64,000 nt of DNA from Breviolum minutum Mf 1.05b.01 (GCA_000507305.1 DF241053.1:26991-90990); one strand, 5' to 3'; positions 53,401 through 60,979 are shown, counted from the first letter of the stretch. Program-made: numbers and translations. Notes: generated by a model not told the origin, from the sequence alone.

Positions 53401-54333
53401 TCAAAAATGCAAGCACCAAGCTTCCATCTTTGAATGGCAAATCCAACTCTTCATTCTCAGGACCACCGACTTGCACCAATGCGCCATCCAAGACCTTATA
53501 CCTCATCAGGTTCAACATCCCCCCCGCGTTGAAATACGGACACGTTTGGGAACGCAACGGACACGTTGGGTGGACTCAACACCATACATTGAGTCTCTGG
53601 CCAAATTATGATGATATTTCACCAACCTGGATTGGGACCCTTGAAATAAGGGGTCCCATTATCCCGAAACCAAAAAGCAACCTTTAGGTCGTGTGAGGTC
53701 GCTATAATTTGACCAAATACAAAAAAATTGGATGGCTTCCTTGACAATAGTCACCCCATGGTTTCTACCTTTAGAACTTTAGGTGCCTACATTGCTACAG
53801 TGCTATCAGCCCAGCACTGCCTTGGACGATTTCCATGGAGGTTGGGTTCTTTAAAGCCATGCCAGTGATTCACTGGCATGGGACAGAACGTGGGTTACAT
53901 AGATTACATACAGTCGATGGAAGAAATCCTGCACCACCTGGGATGTATAAAGCCCTGCAAATAATGAGATGAACTACCTATCAAGTGGTGCAGGATTTCT
54001 TCCATCAACAGTAGTAAGTGGAATACACCCCAAGGGACAAGCCAGTTAGAAACCATCACCTAAACAAACTTCTCAAGGCATCAAGTCTTAAATCTATGGT
54101 ATAAACTCAAAATTAAATGAACCCTGCCATGTTGCATACAAGCACAAAGATCATCAAAACGTCATATGTTGCGAACAACTTGGACTCGGACGCTAATTTT
54201 AAACTTTCAAAAAACAATCCACCCATTGGGTTTACTGGGGTTTGTTCAGTTGAATTGAAATCGCTGAGAAAATCAATCAGATTGAAGCAGTCAAAGTGGC
54301 CTACCAGAATCACTGCATCACGACACTCCAGTA

Positions 54334-54416
<83 letters not shown>

Positions 54417-54454
54417 ACACCAACAACACCAACAACACCAACAACACCAACACC

Positions 54455-54509
<55 letters not shown>

Positions 54510-57500
54510 ATGACAACGACAACAACAACAACAACAACACATTTTTGAATAAGCAAACCCAAGGAACTTAAACTCCTTTCTCCCAGCTTCTTTTGGGCTT
54601 TTATGAACGCCACCTGCTCCACTGGTTTCTTTCTCTAACTCTGTTCCTGTAAAGGTCACAATGTCACCACGAATCTGCCATGTCCCATACCACGTCTCTG
54701 TCTCCTGGCGAATCCAATTGGAGTTTCAAAAGGTCAAGTGTTCTTGTCTAAAGAAGTCGTAGATCATACTGCCATCTGGCGGTGTATACAATATCGCATG
54801 GGATCCATGTAATTATGGTCTATTTACCTACAATTTACCATCAACATCAACCAAATGTAGGTAAACATACGCATACCATACATGGATCCTATGGCTATGA
54901 ACGTATTTACATTTGTTCAACCATTTACGAGGAGCTGTTGTTTAAAAAAATCGCATCCTGCACCATCGACTGAGATATCTACTGGTAGTGATATTGGCAG
55001 GAGCTCAAGGGAAGACAATTTCGCTCATTGCATCAACAGTAGCACTCAAATCCATATGGATGTTTCCGAAAATAATGGTACCCCCAAATCATCCATTTTA
55101 ATAGGCTTTTCCATTTTAAACCATCCATTTTTGGGGTACCCCTATTTTTGGAAACATCCATATCTACACATGGGCCACGGGCCAAGTTTTCATTGCCAAA
55201 AGAGTTTTTCTGGTATTGAAGATCTTCACCTGGACCTATATAGTCTATTTAAAAAAAAGCATTCAAAAACTAAACGAAAAAGTACACCATGTCATCTCAG
55301 ACCCTGAAAGAGGTGTTTATAATTTACCTACTAAATTATAATAGCACTCCAAACCAATGAACAAACAAAACAAAAAAAGTGTTTTGTTACCTTTAGCCTT
55401 TAGCCAATCAATTCCTAATCTGGCCAAATGGAATCATATTTCACCAACCTGGATTTTCCTAAAAATAAAGGGTCCCAATTTCCCGAAACCAAAAAACTAC
55501 CGGTATTCAGGGCCCAGGTCGTGTTTGAGGTCGCTATAAGCAAAACTGGTTGGCGTCGAAACACCCTCACGCCTCACCCATGACGGATCCATGGGACGAA
55601 CGGTATATTTACCTACATTTACCATAAAAATGTACCGAAATGCAGGCATGTGTATATATATATATTATACCATACCTGGATATCCTGGATCCTATATGAG
55701 CTATCAGTTGCGACCCTGGACCCTCATTTAAAAAGTAGGGATGTCGTTTTTGGGTCATCTTTTGCGGTTTTTGTATGTTTTTGTCACTGATCAGCGCAGC
55801 CCGGCAACAAAAACCGAATCCAAACAGTTTTTCAACAGAAGGGCCTCAGGGCTATCACGGAACATCACCGTCTGTTCCTTCACGTGACCAGAGGCATCCG
55901 GCTTCAAATTCACCTGTGTTTTCAGGTCGAAAATGGGGTCAGGATGTGTCACCAGAAACACATCAATCGGAGGATGCCAACATTGCAACCATACAACGAA
56001 AAACACACATCCTATAAAATTCCTGACAATTCTCCATTGCGAAGTGTTTACTTTGAAGTGAGAGTAGTATTCAATATACATTTTGCATGGTTTTTGTTTG
56101 ATGAACTAATTGATGCTATATGTGGCAACCTGGATTTTCTCACCATAAAACATCTATTCGTGATGAAAAAAATACGTCACCGATACGTCTGAACAAAAGG
56201 TGGATCTTCCTGCCATAAAACTGTGGTGAATTTCAACATTGGGCCCCCGGTTGATAGGGGCCTTTGATGAATGGCCGATCATTTTGGTGGGGTAACTGGG
56301 GTGATTTTTTCCCCGTATTTCATGGAGTCATGGGCCCCTACTTATAACTGGTGGAGGCCCACTTTGTTTTAGGGGTGAAAGTATGGCTCGCCAGGATGAG
56401 CTGCACAACAACACTGCATCTCTTGGGACCATTTCGGCATTCGCAAAATATACATTGCCCTATTGCCCTTCCTAAAACAAACATGGCCCCTAACAATCAG
56501 CCAAGCCTGAAGAAAAATTAAAAATCAGTCGCCGAAACCACCATTTTAAGTCCCACCCCACCTGCATTTCATAGTCACCCCAGTCTCCATTACCCGAAGA
56601 ACACTTGTAGATGCGTGCCACTTTTGCCATCATGTCTTTTTCCACAATCTTCAAGGCATCTTCCACTTTCTTCCGATCTTCTGGAGACATGGCCTGTAAA
56701 CCTTTGAGAATATCTTCTGCCTTGGCATCTTTCAAACTCAACGGCTCGCTGCTTTCCACTGGTACTTGTGGTGCGGCACTCAGCAGCATTGGTGGAGGAT
56801 TTTCCACCCGCAGGACAGGGAGAGGGCACGTGGTTTTCGTAGGTTGGAGCTGTAATGTTGCGTGAGAAAGTGTCAACATTTCATCATCCCCCAAAGTCAA
56901 ATCCGACGGTAACTCTTACCAACCTTTCACACGCCTTACCATGATCTTCCAGGTTCCTACATTTAAAGGGCACCCAAATATTCGTATTTCGAGGCGTATC
57001 TTGAAGTGCAAAGCAACAAATATAGTACACAACAGGCCATCCCAAAAGTAATCTTCCATCAATTTCCAGGTGCAAACTGTTAGTTGCTGGGTATGTTTTA
57101 GCAAGTACGAACCTGAATCTTCTAAAATATCTAAAAACTTTGTGCCGGTATTGAGCCACCATATTAGTTTTTCCTGGACCTTCCAGTTTGGGTGCCAAAT
57201 GGTTCAATCTTTAACGGGTGTCTCCCTTCACCATCCCTTAGGGTGAAAAATTGGAACCCCGAAAGGAAGGTGCTGGTTATAGTTATTGACTAGAATCATC
57301 TCCACAAGCTGGAATCAATGGAGTTTCCTGGTTCCCTTAATAGGTGGTGGGTGATATATAATCACCCAATTGGCAGTATATACCACTTATATACCACTTA
57401 TAGTCCTTGCCAATTGGGTGATTATATATTAACCGATCCCACCTATTGTCCGGGAACAAATCGAAACAGCTGTTGATGGAAGAACATCAACTGTGACTTT

Positions 57501-60500
57501 TGACACCTTTCAGATTAAAAAAACCCGAATGTTCATAGCATGTTATAACCCCTACCTGTAGGGATGTGCAAGTTAAGAAGTTAGGACCGATCAATGGTTT
57601 GTAAATGGGATATAACCCCAAGGAACATCCCATGAAAAATCCCATTTATAAGTAGGTTATACCACATCTACCAACCATTGATCCTAACTTCCTGGCACAT
57701 CCAAGTAGGAATCCAGTCATATTATCAGAAAATGATTGGGGTGTCCTTCATCATCTCCTAAACGCATAGGTCATTTAGGGTCCATGACACCATTCTCAGT
57801 GAGCCAGGATCCCTAAGGTAAATAATTATTCATTCATTTAAGCACCCCTCCATTTTGCCATGGTACCACCACAAACTACAAAGCAACCAACATTTCTCCA
57901 ACTTTCAACCATTCAATCTGAGCACGTTTTTGCTTCCTAGACTTGAAATCAAGTCATGTGACAGGAAACAAACATCCAACACAAACCCAAATGCTCCATG
58001 TATAGGGAATATTTACCTACATTTCCTACAAGGTGGGCCCCTACCGGTTATAAATTGGGTTCTAACTCCTATAAGTAGTGTTACAACGCCCAGTTTCCCG
58101 TTTATTTTCCGCCATTTATAGGGGTTTCGCTTATAACTCCATTTATAACGATCGGCTCGGGGCCCACCTTGTATTGAATGTGGCGTTTTTTCACCTCATA
58201 TTTTTGTTCATCCATACATTCGGCGCATCTGGGAATTTTGTCAATGGAGTTTCCTGGTTCCCTTAATAGGTGGTAGGTACCATTGGCAGTATATACCACT
58301 TATATACCACTTATATATTGCCTATTGGGTGATTATATATCACCTACCACCTATTAAGGGAACCAGAAACAGCTATTGATTTTGAGTCTTTAGTTTTGGT
58401 TGCGCAAAATTTGATTTGCGGACCAATCTAGGTGATTTTTCTCAGCGATGAGGTCCTGAAGGGGGAAGTTCAACCATTTCAAGCCCAGTCTTTGCTATAC
58501 AATACTATACTATCTAGTTGGTGGTTGAACCAACCCATTTGAGGTGGTTTCAACCCATTTGAAACATATTAGTCAAATTGGACATCTTCCCAAAATAGAG
58601 GTGAAAGTAAAAAAAAATTGAAACCACCACCTAGCAATACTATACTATACATTTAACCCATGTTTCTTTTGATGAGTGTCAAGAAGAAAGCCTCAACATG
58701 AACCATGAACTCCTCATAGTTGTTACAGCTCCCATGAAGCCTAGAATGCTTACTTGCTATACTGACCAAAAATCACTCGGGTAGGTAGATCTAGGTGGAA
58801 CATCAATAGAAATCATCTTCTCATCAACCTTTAAGGGGAATGTGTGGAATATGTTAGCTCCCTGGAGAGTAGTCTTTCCTCTCCCCCATGCTTTTGGTTC
58901 ATCTACAGCAAACCCCAACCCAACTGTGGATGGTTCAGCAATCCCAATCCCAAAGAACCAACCACCGTTTGGATGGTCCTGAAAAAACCCTTACAAATAA
59001 ACGGGATAAAACTACCCACGACTCAACTGGTGAGTTGAGTGAATCCCGGATTTCTGGGCAAGCCATCCAACACCGTATTTCGCCAACGTCGTTAGGGACT
59101 ACCCAAGTTCCTTGTTGGGTCCCGGGGTCCCTAGGATACCGGGCCGGATGGATATGTAGCCCTTTCCCAGACTTCAATCTCCACGTGAGGTAAGGAGCGC
59201 CTGTGAAAAAACAGACTCAGTCCCGGTGAGAAAATCCGAAACAGAAAGGCCACGTAAACATCCCTGAAGCCAACCGCGTTCTCCAACAATGATTCGAGAA
59301 GGGCAGCAGTATTTTTTTGCTTGGAAAACACGCGAATCTTTGATTCCCATGCCGAGGTCCACTCATGTATGGCATATTTACCCACAAAACTAGGTAGTTT
59401 AGGGAGTAAAGGTAGATTAATATCTGGGAATGTTCCATCCCAATCTACCACCATTGACTTGGCCCAACTAGGGCCCTTAGGCAGAAACTGATGCGCAACA
59501 AAATCTAACATGCTATGAAAGGTGCAATCTTCACTTAAAATCTATACATGCACTGCAATGGTAGATTGGGGGAGCATAAGCGCAACTTTATGTGAAGCCA
59601 GAAGCCATTTATTACTGGGAAAAACTGACCCTTTTAAGGTGTGAGGTCATGTTACCTCCCCAAAACAGCATCCTATAGTTTGGCTAAGACGGCTAGACCA
59701 ATTAGACCAAGGCGGGATTTTATAGATGTCATCTTACTGGAATGAATGTATGTGATTATTTTGGAATAATAAAGCCATGAAACCTTAGAGTAAAACCAAT
59801 ACTACTGATGGAATAGATATGAATTAAATCATACACCAGTTGAGGTTGGTAGCTTTTCCCTCTTATTTTCAACAAGTTTTTTTCCCCCAGTTGGTGGTTA
59901 TCGCCGGATTTCTGAAGCATTCTGCAACAGTTAGTAGATACTCCTCATGATTTCGGGAAGGACCTGACTCAAACATTTCGGTCTGCCCCCCAACCCTTCG
60001 TTCGTTAATGAGACAAACGTCAAATGGCCCATCAACAAGCTGAATGCCCAAACAAAAAGGTCGAAATGTTGAGTTGATCTGTTCCTTTCTTTTCCCCACT
60101 CGACTTGGTGGTGTTGTTTTTTTGTTTCAATGGGATGGAAGGATGAGATATAAATAAATAAATAAATAAATAAATGAATATACACACAGTAACAGTATAA
60201 AGCAAACTATTTTTGTGGGGGGAACAGGGAAATCCCAATGTCTTTCTTTTTTCCGATAGTTTTGGTTTCAAATAAACAAACTATCAATTAAAAACAAAAA
60301 ACGAAAAGAAATCATCAACGGCTATGGAAAAAATGATGAAACATGTTCAACTGTAAAACAATAAGTATATAACATGTCGAAAAAGTATCATCTCAAAATA
60401 AATCCAACTGCAGCTATGCTTTTCTGGTTGGTGGTTTCAACCCATCTGAAAAATATTAGTCAAATTGGATCATTTCCCCAGGTAGGGATGAAAATAAAAA

Positions 60501-60748
60501 TATTTGAAACCACCACCTAGTTTTTGTCAAAACCCCCAAATCCAGGTCGGGTCATGTTTGCCATTGAGGCACCTCAACAACGACGCAGTTAAGCAGCCCG
60601 TAAGGCCAGCCCCTACGATGATCACACGCTGCTCATGGCTATCATCGCAATAGCTTGGTGGACGCGGCACCCAGAAGGCGCAACGGTGCAAGGCGCCACG
60701 GGGAAGCATTGGGGCGTAGGGTGGGGCACCTTCAGTTAAGTTACCCTG
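44095..60748 (-). CDS. Renalase-like FAD/NAD(P)-binding amine-oxidase-fold protein, 11 exons
   Basis: Eleven minus-strand exons read in order match the renalase layout. (1) An N-terminal Rossmann motif, VIIVGAGLTG. (2) The end of the second strand, EIEVWE. (3) A GR and DLGAQ segment (renalase: GGRM...DLGAQY). (4-5) The substrate-domain start. (6) SLLQHYL...HLTRRV (renalase: SIIKHYL...HRV). (7) VILAVPSAEVL (renalase: VLTMPVPEIL). (8) IRYDQRMAV. (9-10) a beta segment with VKRGP and VVVHST (renalase: VIHTT). (11) RLIIAGDFW...SAKAA, the C-terminal FAD-contact motif. In the family this fold oxidises or isomerises reduced nicotinamide compounds with FAD; bacterial, plant and algal relatives exist. 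Phases agree at most joins (2-3, 3-4, 4-5, 8-9, 9-10, 10-11). The 5-6, 6-7 and 7-8 joins are unresolved. Introns include one GC-AG (intron 2, 8.2 kb). The true 5' end may be further upstream (61.6-61.0 kb). Confidence 0.85.
44571..44703. repeat. Family E inverted-repeat element in renalase intron 10
   Basis: TACTTGGATGTCCCAGGAAG and CTTCCTGGGACATCCAAGTA are perfect reverse complements, with TTAGTAAATGGTTAGTAA arms inside. Confidence 0.92.
44705..44950. repeat. Imperfect direct repeat, two units
   Basis: TTGATTTCAGCCCCAAAAGG ... AAAATCACAAAGGAATCCAT (44705-44770) recurs as TTGATTTCAGTCCCAAAAGG ... AAAATCACAAAAGCATCCAT (44884-44951). The unit is about 180 bp. Confidence 0.75.
44985..45095 (-). 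CDS. Renalase-like exon 10
   Basis: Acceptor AAGCAG and donor GTGAGT, exactly 37 codons, phase 0/0. Reads VKRGPISYGDPIEVVVHSTC. The acceptor AG is the last base pair of a family A half-element. Confidence 0.85.
45097..45165. repeat. Family A element, truncated, supplying an acceptor
   Basis: GCTTGGTGGTTTTTCACCAA, CCCAGTTGCAAAAATATTAT. On the coding strand it ends CCACCAAGCAG directly before exon 10. Confidence 0.8.
45193..45312. repeat. Family A element inside renalase intron 9
   Basis: CTGGTTGGTGGTTTTTCACT ... TTTGAGTTGCCACCACCCAG. On the coding strand it starts GGGTGGTGG 6 bp after the donor and ends ACCACCAACCAG. Confidence 0.88.
45319..45405 (-). CDS. Renalase-like exon 9
   Basis: TCACCTGAG acceptor and GTGAAC donor, exactly 29 codons, phase 0/0. 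Reads FLEVSLDVDDPNSSVHLVAY then QN. Confidence 0.8.
45440..45560. repeat. Family J element
   Basis: TTTCCATTGAAATCCTGGTT, ATAGGGATCCTTATAATGGT, GGGTAGTGTAATCCCCTATA and CAACCAGGGTTTTTTTCATG. Confidence 0.72.
45616..45745. repeat. Family J element, diverged
   Basis: ATGAAATACATTGAAATACT GGGTGGGT ... TAACTGGGTAGTTTTTTTTG ... ACAACCAGGGTTTG. Confidence 0.55.
46361..46413 (-). CDS. Renalase-like exon 8
   Basis: After GACCAG, up to a GTGAGT donor. Reads ILQALQQIRYDQRMAVA, the helix-strand where renalases have a Y-S-S-R-Y-A-L segment. A stop lies just upstream in frame. The frame also runs on past the donor. Confidence 0.7.
46458..46560. repeat. Family K element
   Basis: AAAGGGGGTTCATAAGGGCC, TTAAGGAAAACCAATGGTTA and GCCTTATTTCTGGGGGTATC. 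Confidence 0.55.
47150..47257. repeat. Family A element in renalase intron 7
   Basis: CTAGTTGGTGGTTGAACCAA ... TTTGAGTTGCCACCACCCCG. Confidence 0.85.
47338..47504 (-). CDS. Renalase-like exon 7
   Basis: CCGAACAG acceptor. Reads APLVILAVPSAEVLRVVPTL and then PVEVKEAHRRRLID. VILAVPSAEVL is the conserved strand of the fold. The 3' part carries imperfect (CGA)n repeats. The donor may be GTGAAG at 47337, or a GC/GA site within the repeats. Confidence 0.75.
47857..47945. mobile_element. Family B MITE in renalase intron 6, shortened
   Basis: TACTGTTGATGGAAGGAATC and GCCGGATTTCTTCCATCAAC. The loop is diverged. Confidence 0.8.
48008..48169 (-). CDS. Renalase-like exon 6
   Basis: After ATATCAAG the frame contains FTSLLQHYLSTGNATLHLTR and RVDHVATEVDSVTL, aligned with renalase S-I-I-K-H-Y-L ... 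H-R-V. Several GT donors in phase lie before 48008 (for example GTGACA), so the 3' end is uncertain. The first ten residues look like an insertion. Confidence 0.78.
48489..48600. repeat. Family A element, right terminus replaced
   Basis: CTAGCTGGTGGTTGAAGTAA, an internal duplication TAACTAACGTAACTAACCCA, and GAAACCCCAAGCTTCGGGGT. The right end is interrupted by a family G element. Confidence 0.65.
48603..48706. repeat. Family G inverted-repeat element
   Basis: CATTGGATCCATGGGACTGG and CCAGTCCCATGGATCCGTAA termini. Inserted in or next to a family A copy. Confidence 0.75.
48908..49035. repeat. Family J element
   Basis: TTTCCATTGAATCCTGGCTG, ATAGGGATCACTTATAAATT, GGGTGGTATAATTCCGTATA and CAACCAGAGCTTTTTTTCAC. 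Confidence 0.68.
49169..49246 (-). CDS. Renalase-like exon 5
   Basis: ACCGGGAAG acceptor and GTGCCT donor give 26 codons, phase 0/0. Reads LAREEELADTEDGEKQQFFL then G. The frame runs on through VPSNMSF to TAA, which matches the renalase V-A-P-Q-G position, so a later donor (possibly GA) is also plausible. Confidence 0.7.
49290..49480. repeat. Family G element interrupted by a family C element
   Basis: Outer arms AACACTCAAGTATATGGCAT and TATCATACCTTGAGTGTTTT belong to G. Between them sits a complete family C copy (49316-49411). Confidence 0.8.
49316..49411. repeat. Family C inverted-repeat element, nested
   Basis: TTACCCTCCAGGGAATTAAC and GTTAGTTTCCTGGAGGGTAT termini. Confidence 0.85.
49867..50001. 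repeat. Family E inverted-repeat element
   Basis: TACTGGGATGTCCCGTTGGA and TTTCTGGGACATCCAAGCAG, with ATCAATGGTTAGGATCA and GATCCTAACC inside. Confidence 0.8.
50099..50188. repeat. Family G inverted-repeat element
   Basis: CATAGGATCCATGTATGGTA and TACCATGTATGGATTCAATG termini. Confidence 0.85.
50285..50391 (-). CDS. Renalase-like exon 4
   Basis: TTTCAAAG acceptor and GTGAAG donor. Phase 1 in (completing a codon left by exon 3) and phase 0 out. Reads GGHPNAGADGHQMQSADVCD then AWEEVQGL, matching the helix before renalase's L-L-A-Y-G-V segment in position only. Confidence 0.65.
50686..50802. repeat. Family H element
   Basis: GGGTGTTTCCCCAAAAATAT and CTATTTTCGGAAACACCCAT, with ATGGATGGTTTATAATGGAA inside. 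This copy is inverted relative to 11353-11462. Confidence 0.72.
50863..50931 (-). CDS. Renalase-like exon 3 (DLGAQ)
   Basis: ATGTTCCCAG acceptor and GTACCT donor. With the single base from exon 2 it reads GRFGAAFRNSDLGAQVLSVI. The G-R and D-L-G-A-Q motifs are the hallmark FAD-site residues of renalases, so the join fixes intron 2. Confidence 0.85.
51072..51206. repeat. Family A element, enlarged
   Basis: CTAGTTATTGGTGGGTTTTT ... GTCAAATTGGATCATGTG ... ACAAAAACCACCCACC. Confidence 0.65.
51357..51480. repeat. Family K element
   Basis: CCCCCCCAATCAGAAATAAG and TTAGTTTCTGGTGGGGGTAG outer arms; AAGGCCTTATTAAACC inside. Confidence 0.55.
51870..51967. repeat. Family A element
   Basis: CTGGTTGGTGGTTTCAACCC ... 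AATATTTGAAACCACCACCT AG. Confidence 0.9.
52357..52448. repeat. Family G element, diverged
   Basis: TAGGATGCATGTATGTTATA, TTTACCTACACCTACC and CTATACCACTCATTGATCCC. Confidence 0.5.
52644..52742. repeat. Family A element
   Basis: ATGTTGGTGGTTTCAACCTA ... CATATTTGAAATCGCCATCC AG. Confidence 0.78.
52856..52954. repeat. Family A element, near-consensus
   Basis: CTAGTTGGTGGTTTCAACCC ... CATATTTGAAACCACCACCT AG. Only about 110 bp from the previous copy, same orientation. Confidence 0.92.
53258..53385. repeat. Family J-like element
   Basis: CCCCTGGTTGGTTGGACGCA, CTACCCAGTTAGTTATTTTG and AAGGATCCCAAAAAAAAACG AACCAGGATTTC. Inverted relative to other copies and diverged. Confidence 0.45.
53388..53540 (-). 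CDS. Coding-like segment inside renalase intron 2 (third)
   Basis: The minus frame reads RYKVLDGALVQVGGPENEEL and then DLPFKDGSLVLAFLSHE. AG sites (GATGAG) and a family L element are nearby; the donor is unclear. It does not fit renalase, so it is part of another gene nested on the same strand, or evidence of misassembly. Confidence 0.45.
53599..53720. repeat. Family L element
   Basis: GGCCAAATTATGATGATATT, TCACCAACCTGGATTGGGAC and GTGAGGTCGCTATAATTTGA. Confidence 0.6.
53908..54013. mobile_element. Family B MITE, near-consensus
   Basis: CAGTCGATGGAAGAAATCCT and AGGATTTCTTCCATCAACAG. The loop has GTATAAAGCCCTGCAAATAA. Confidence 0.88.
54337..54540. repeat. Long compound (CAA)n/(CAG CAA)n tract
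   Basis: About 200 bp of CAA units, with a central (GCAACA)n block, then CACCAACAA units and GACAAC variants. Frames read as Thr, Gln/Asn, or on the reverse Val, Leu and Cys runs. I do not call a gene. Confidence 0.95.
54798..54895. repeat. Family G inverted-repeat element
   Basis: ATGGGATCCATGTAATTATG and CATACATGGATCCTATGG termini. Confidence 0.82.
55054..55166. repeat. Family H inverted-repeat element
   Basis: TATGGATGTTTCCGAAAATA and CTATTTTTGGAAACATCCAT termini; CCCAAATCATCCATTTTAAT inside. Confidence 0.85.
55413..55545. repeat. Family L element
   Basis: CTGGCCAAATGGAATCATAT, TTCACCAACCTGGATTTTCC and TTTGAGGTCGCTATAAG. Confidence 0.5.
55582..55700. repeat. Family G element, enlarged
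   Basis: ACGGATCCATGGGACGAACG GTATATTTACC and TATACCATACCTGGATATCC, with a TA run inside. Confidence 0.6.
55793..55990 (-). CDS. Coding-like segment inside renalase intron 2 (second)
   Basis: The minus frame contains DASGHVKEQTVMFRDSPEAL and then LLKNCLDSVFVAGL. Borders are uncertain. It does not match any renalase segment and shares strand with the other two nested pieces. Confidence 0.42.
56236..56375. repeat. Family D element, strongly diverged
   Basis: AACATTGGGCCCCCGGTTGA to CTTATAACTGGTGGAGGCCC ACTTTGT, with a GGTAACTGGGGTGATTTTTT interior. Confidence 0.5.
56562..56914 (-). CDS. Coding exon inside renalase intron 2 (first), unknown gene
   Basis: About 117 codons ending at a GTGGGG donor (ATGCAG|GTGGGG). 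The N-terminal half is Pro/Leu-rich (PVLRVENPPPMLLSAAPQVP). The C-terminal half is strongly helical and charged (ILKGLQAMSPEDRKKVEDAL, then KIVEKDMMAKVARIYK). Codon-level pattern and length make it the best non-renalase exon in this intron. It has no place in the renalase fold, which points to a gene nested in the intron on the same strand, or a scaffold error. No domain was recognised. Confidence 0.6.
57313..57474. repeat. Family F inverted-repeat element
   Basis: AATCAATGGAGTTTCCTGGT at the left and AAATCGAAACAGCTGTTGAT at the right. The right arm is diverged and seems to run into a family B-like GTTGATGGAAGAA. Confidence 0.78.
57552..57706. repeat. Family E element, diverged
   Basis: TACCTGTAGGGATGTGCAAG at the left and CTTCCTGGCACATCCAAGTA at the right, with GGATATAACCCCAAGGAA inside. 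Confidence 0.65.
58026..58173. repeat. Family D element inserted in a family G half
   Basis: TACAAGGTGGGCCCCTACCG and GGCTCGGGGCCCACCTTGTA termini. Immediately left is TCCATGTATAGGGAATATTT ACCTACATTTC, the left arm of a G copy whose right arm is missing. Confidence 0.82.
58240..58380. repeat. Family F inverted-repeat element, near-consensus
   Basis: GTCAATGGAGTTTCCTGGTT and AACCAGAAACAGCTATTGAT; CACCTATTAAGGG / CCCTTAATAGGTGG pair. Confidence 0.88.
58514..58634. repeat. Family A element with internal duplication
   Basis: CTAGTTGGTGGTTGAACCAA CCCATTTGA is followed by a second GGTGGTTTCAACCCATTTGA before the normal core. Ends TTGAAACCACCACCTAG. Confidence 0.85.
58927..59075. mobile_element. 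Family B MITE, strongly diverged
   Basis: GGATGGTTCAGCAATCCCAA, GAAAAAACCCTTACAAATAA ACGGG and CATCCAACACCGTA keep the order of family B blocks. Confidence 0.4.
59145..59200 (-). CDS. Renalase-like exon 2
   Basis: TTTTTTCACAG acceptor. With AG from exon 1 it reads RRSLPHVEIEVWERATYPS and leaves one G. The next bases are GCCCGG, so the donor is GC. GT positions nearby break the frame to exon 3. Confidence 0.82.
60151..60178. repeat. (AAAT)n tetranucleotide tract
   Basis: About six AAAT/AATA units. Confidence 0.9.
60424..60520. repeat. Family A element in renalase intron 1
   Basis: CTGGTTGGTGGTTTCAACCC ... AATATTTGAAACCACCACCT AG, 52 bp past the exon 1 donor, oriented so that GT is 5' on the coding strand. 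Confidence 0.92.
60573..60748 (-). CDS. Renalase-like exon 1 (Rossmann motif)
   Basis: GTTTTCAG acceptor and AG|GTGCCT donor, 58 codons plus two bases. Reads RVIIVGAGLTGCLTASLL, the G-x-G-x-x-G dinucleotide fold at the N-terminus. A Met at 60709-60707 could be the start; the frame is open to the acceptor, so a 5' exon is likely. The leader is rich in Pro and aromatic residues. Confidence 0.85.
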
Positions 60749-60857
60749 CTGAAAACGATTGAAAACTAACATGACACTGGAAAATCACTACTTTCAATGG
60801 GAAATACATCTTCCAACCATCAATTTTCAAGGGATATGTTTGTTTTCAGGGGTGTAT
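60742..60857. repeat. Family C element overlapping the exon 1 acceptor
   Basis: TACCCTGCTGAAAACGATTG AAAACTAACATG at the left and CATGTTTGTTTTCAGGGGTGTA-like right arm. The acceptor CAG of exon 1 lies within its left terminus. Confidence 0.7.
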
Positions 60858-60979
60858 CCCCAAAATGATGGGCCTTGGAACATGTTTCTCCCTTTAGACA
60901 AAATGGCCATGTCAAAGGTATCTATGTTAAATTTCTGGGGTTAGTCTCGTCCTGATGGAACGAAAAAAAAAACTATAAC

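Noticed and set aside
7627..54013. Inverted repeats as bacterial-type terminators
   Set aside because: Arms are far longer than terminators, lack a U-tract rule, and recur as families, so they are MITE-like elements.
54113..54659. Long frames on both strands through the CAA tract
   Set aside because: They arise because CAA repeats contain no stops. The flanking sequence is not coding-like in the same frames.
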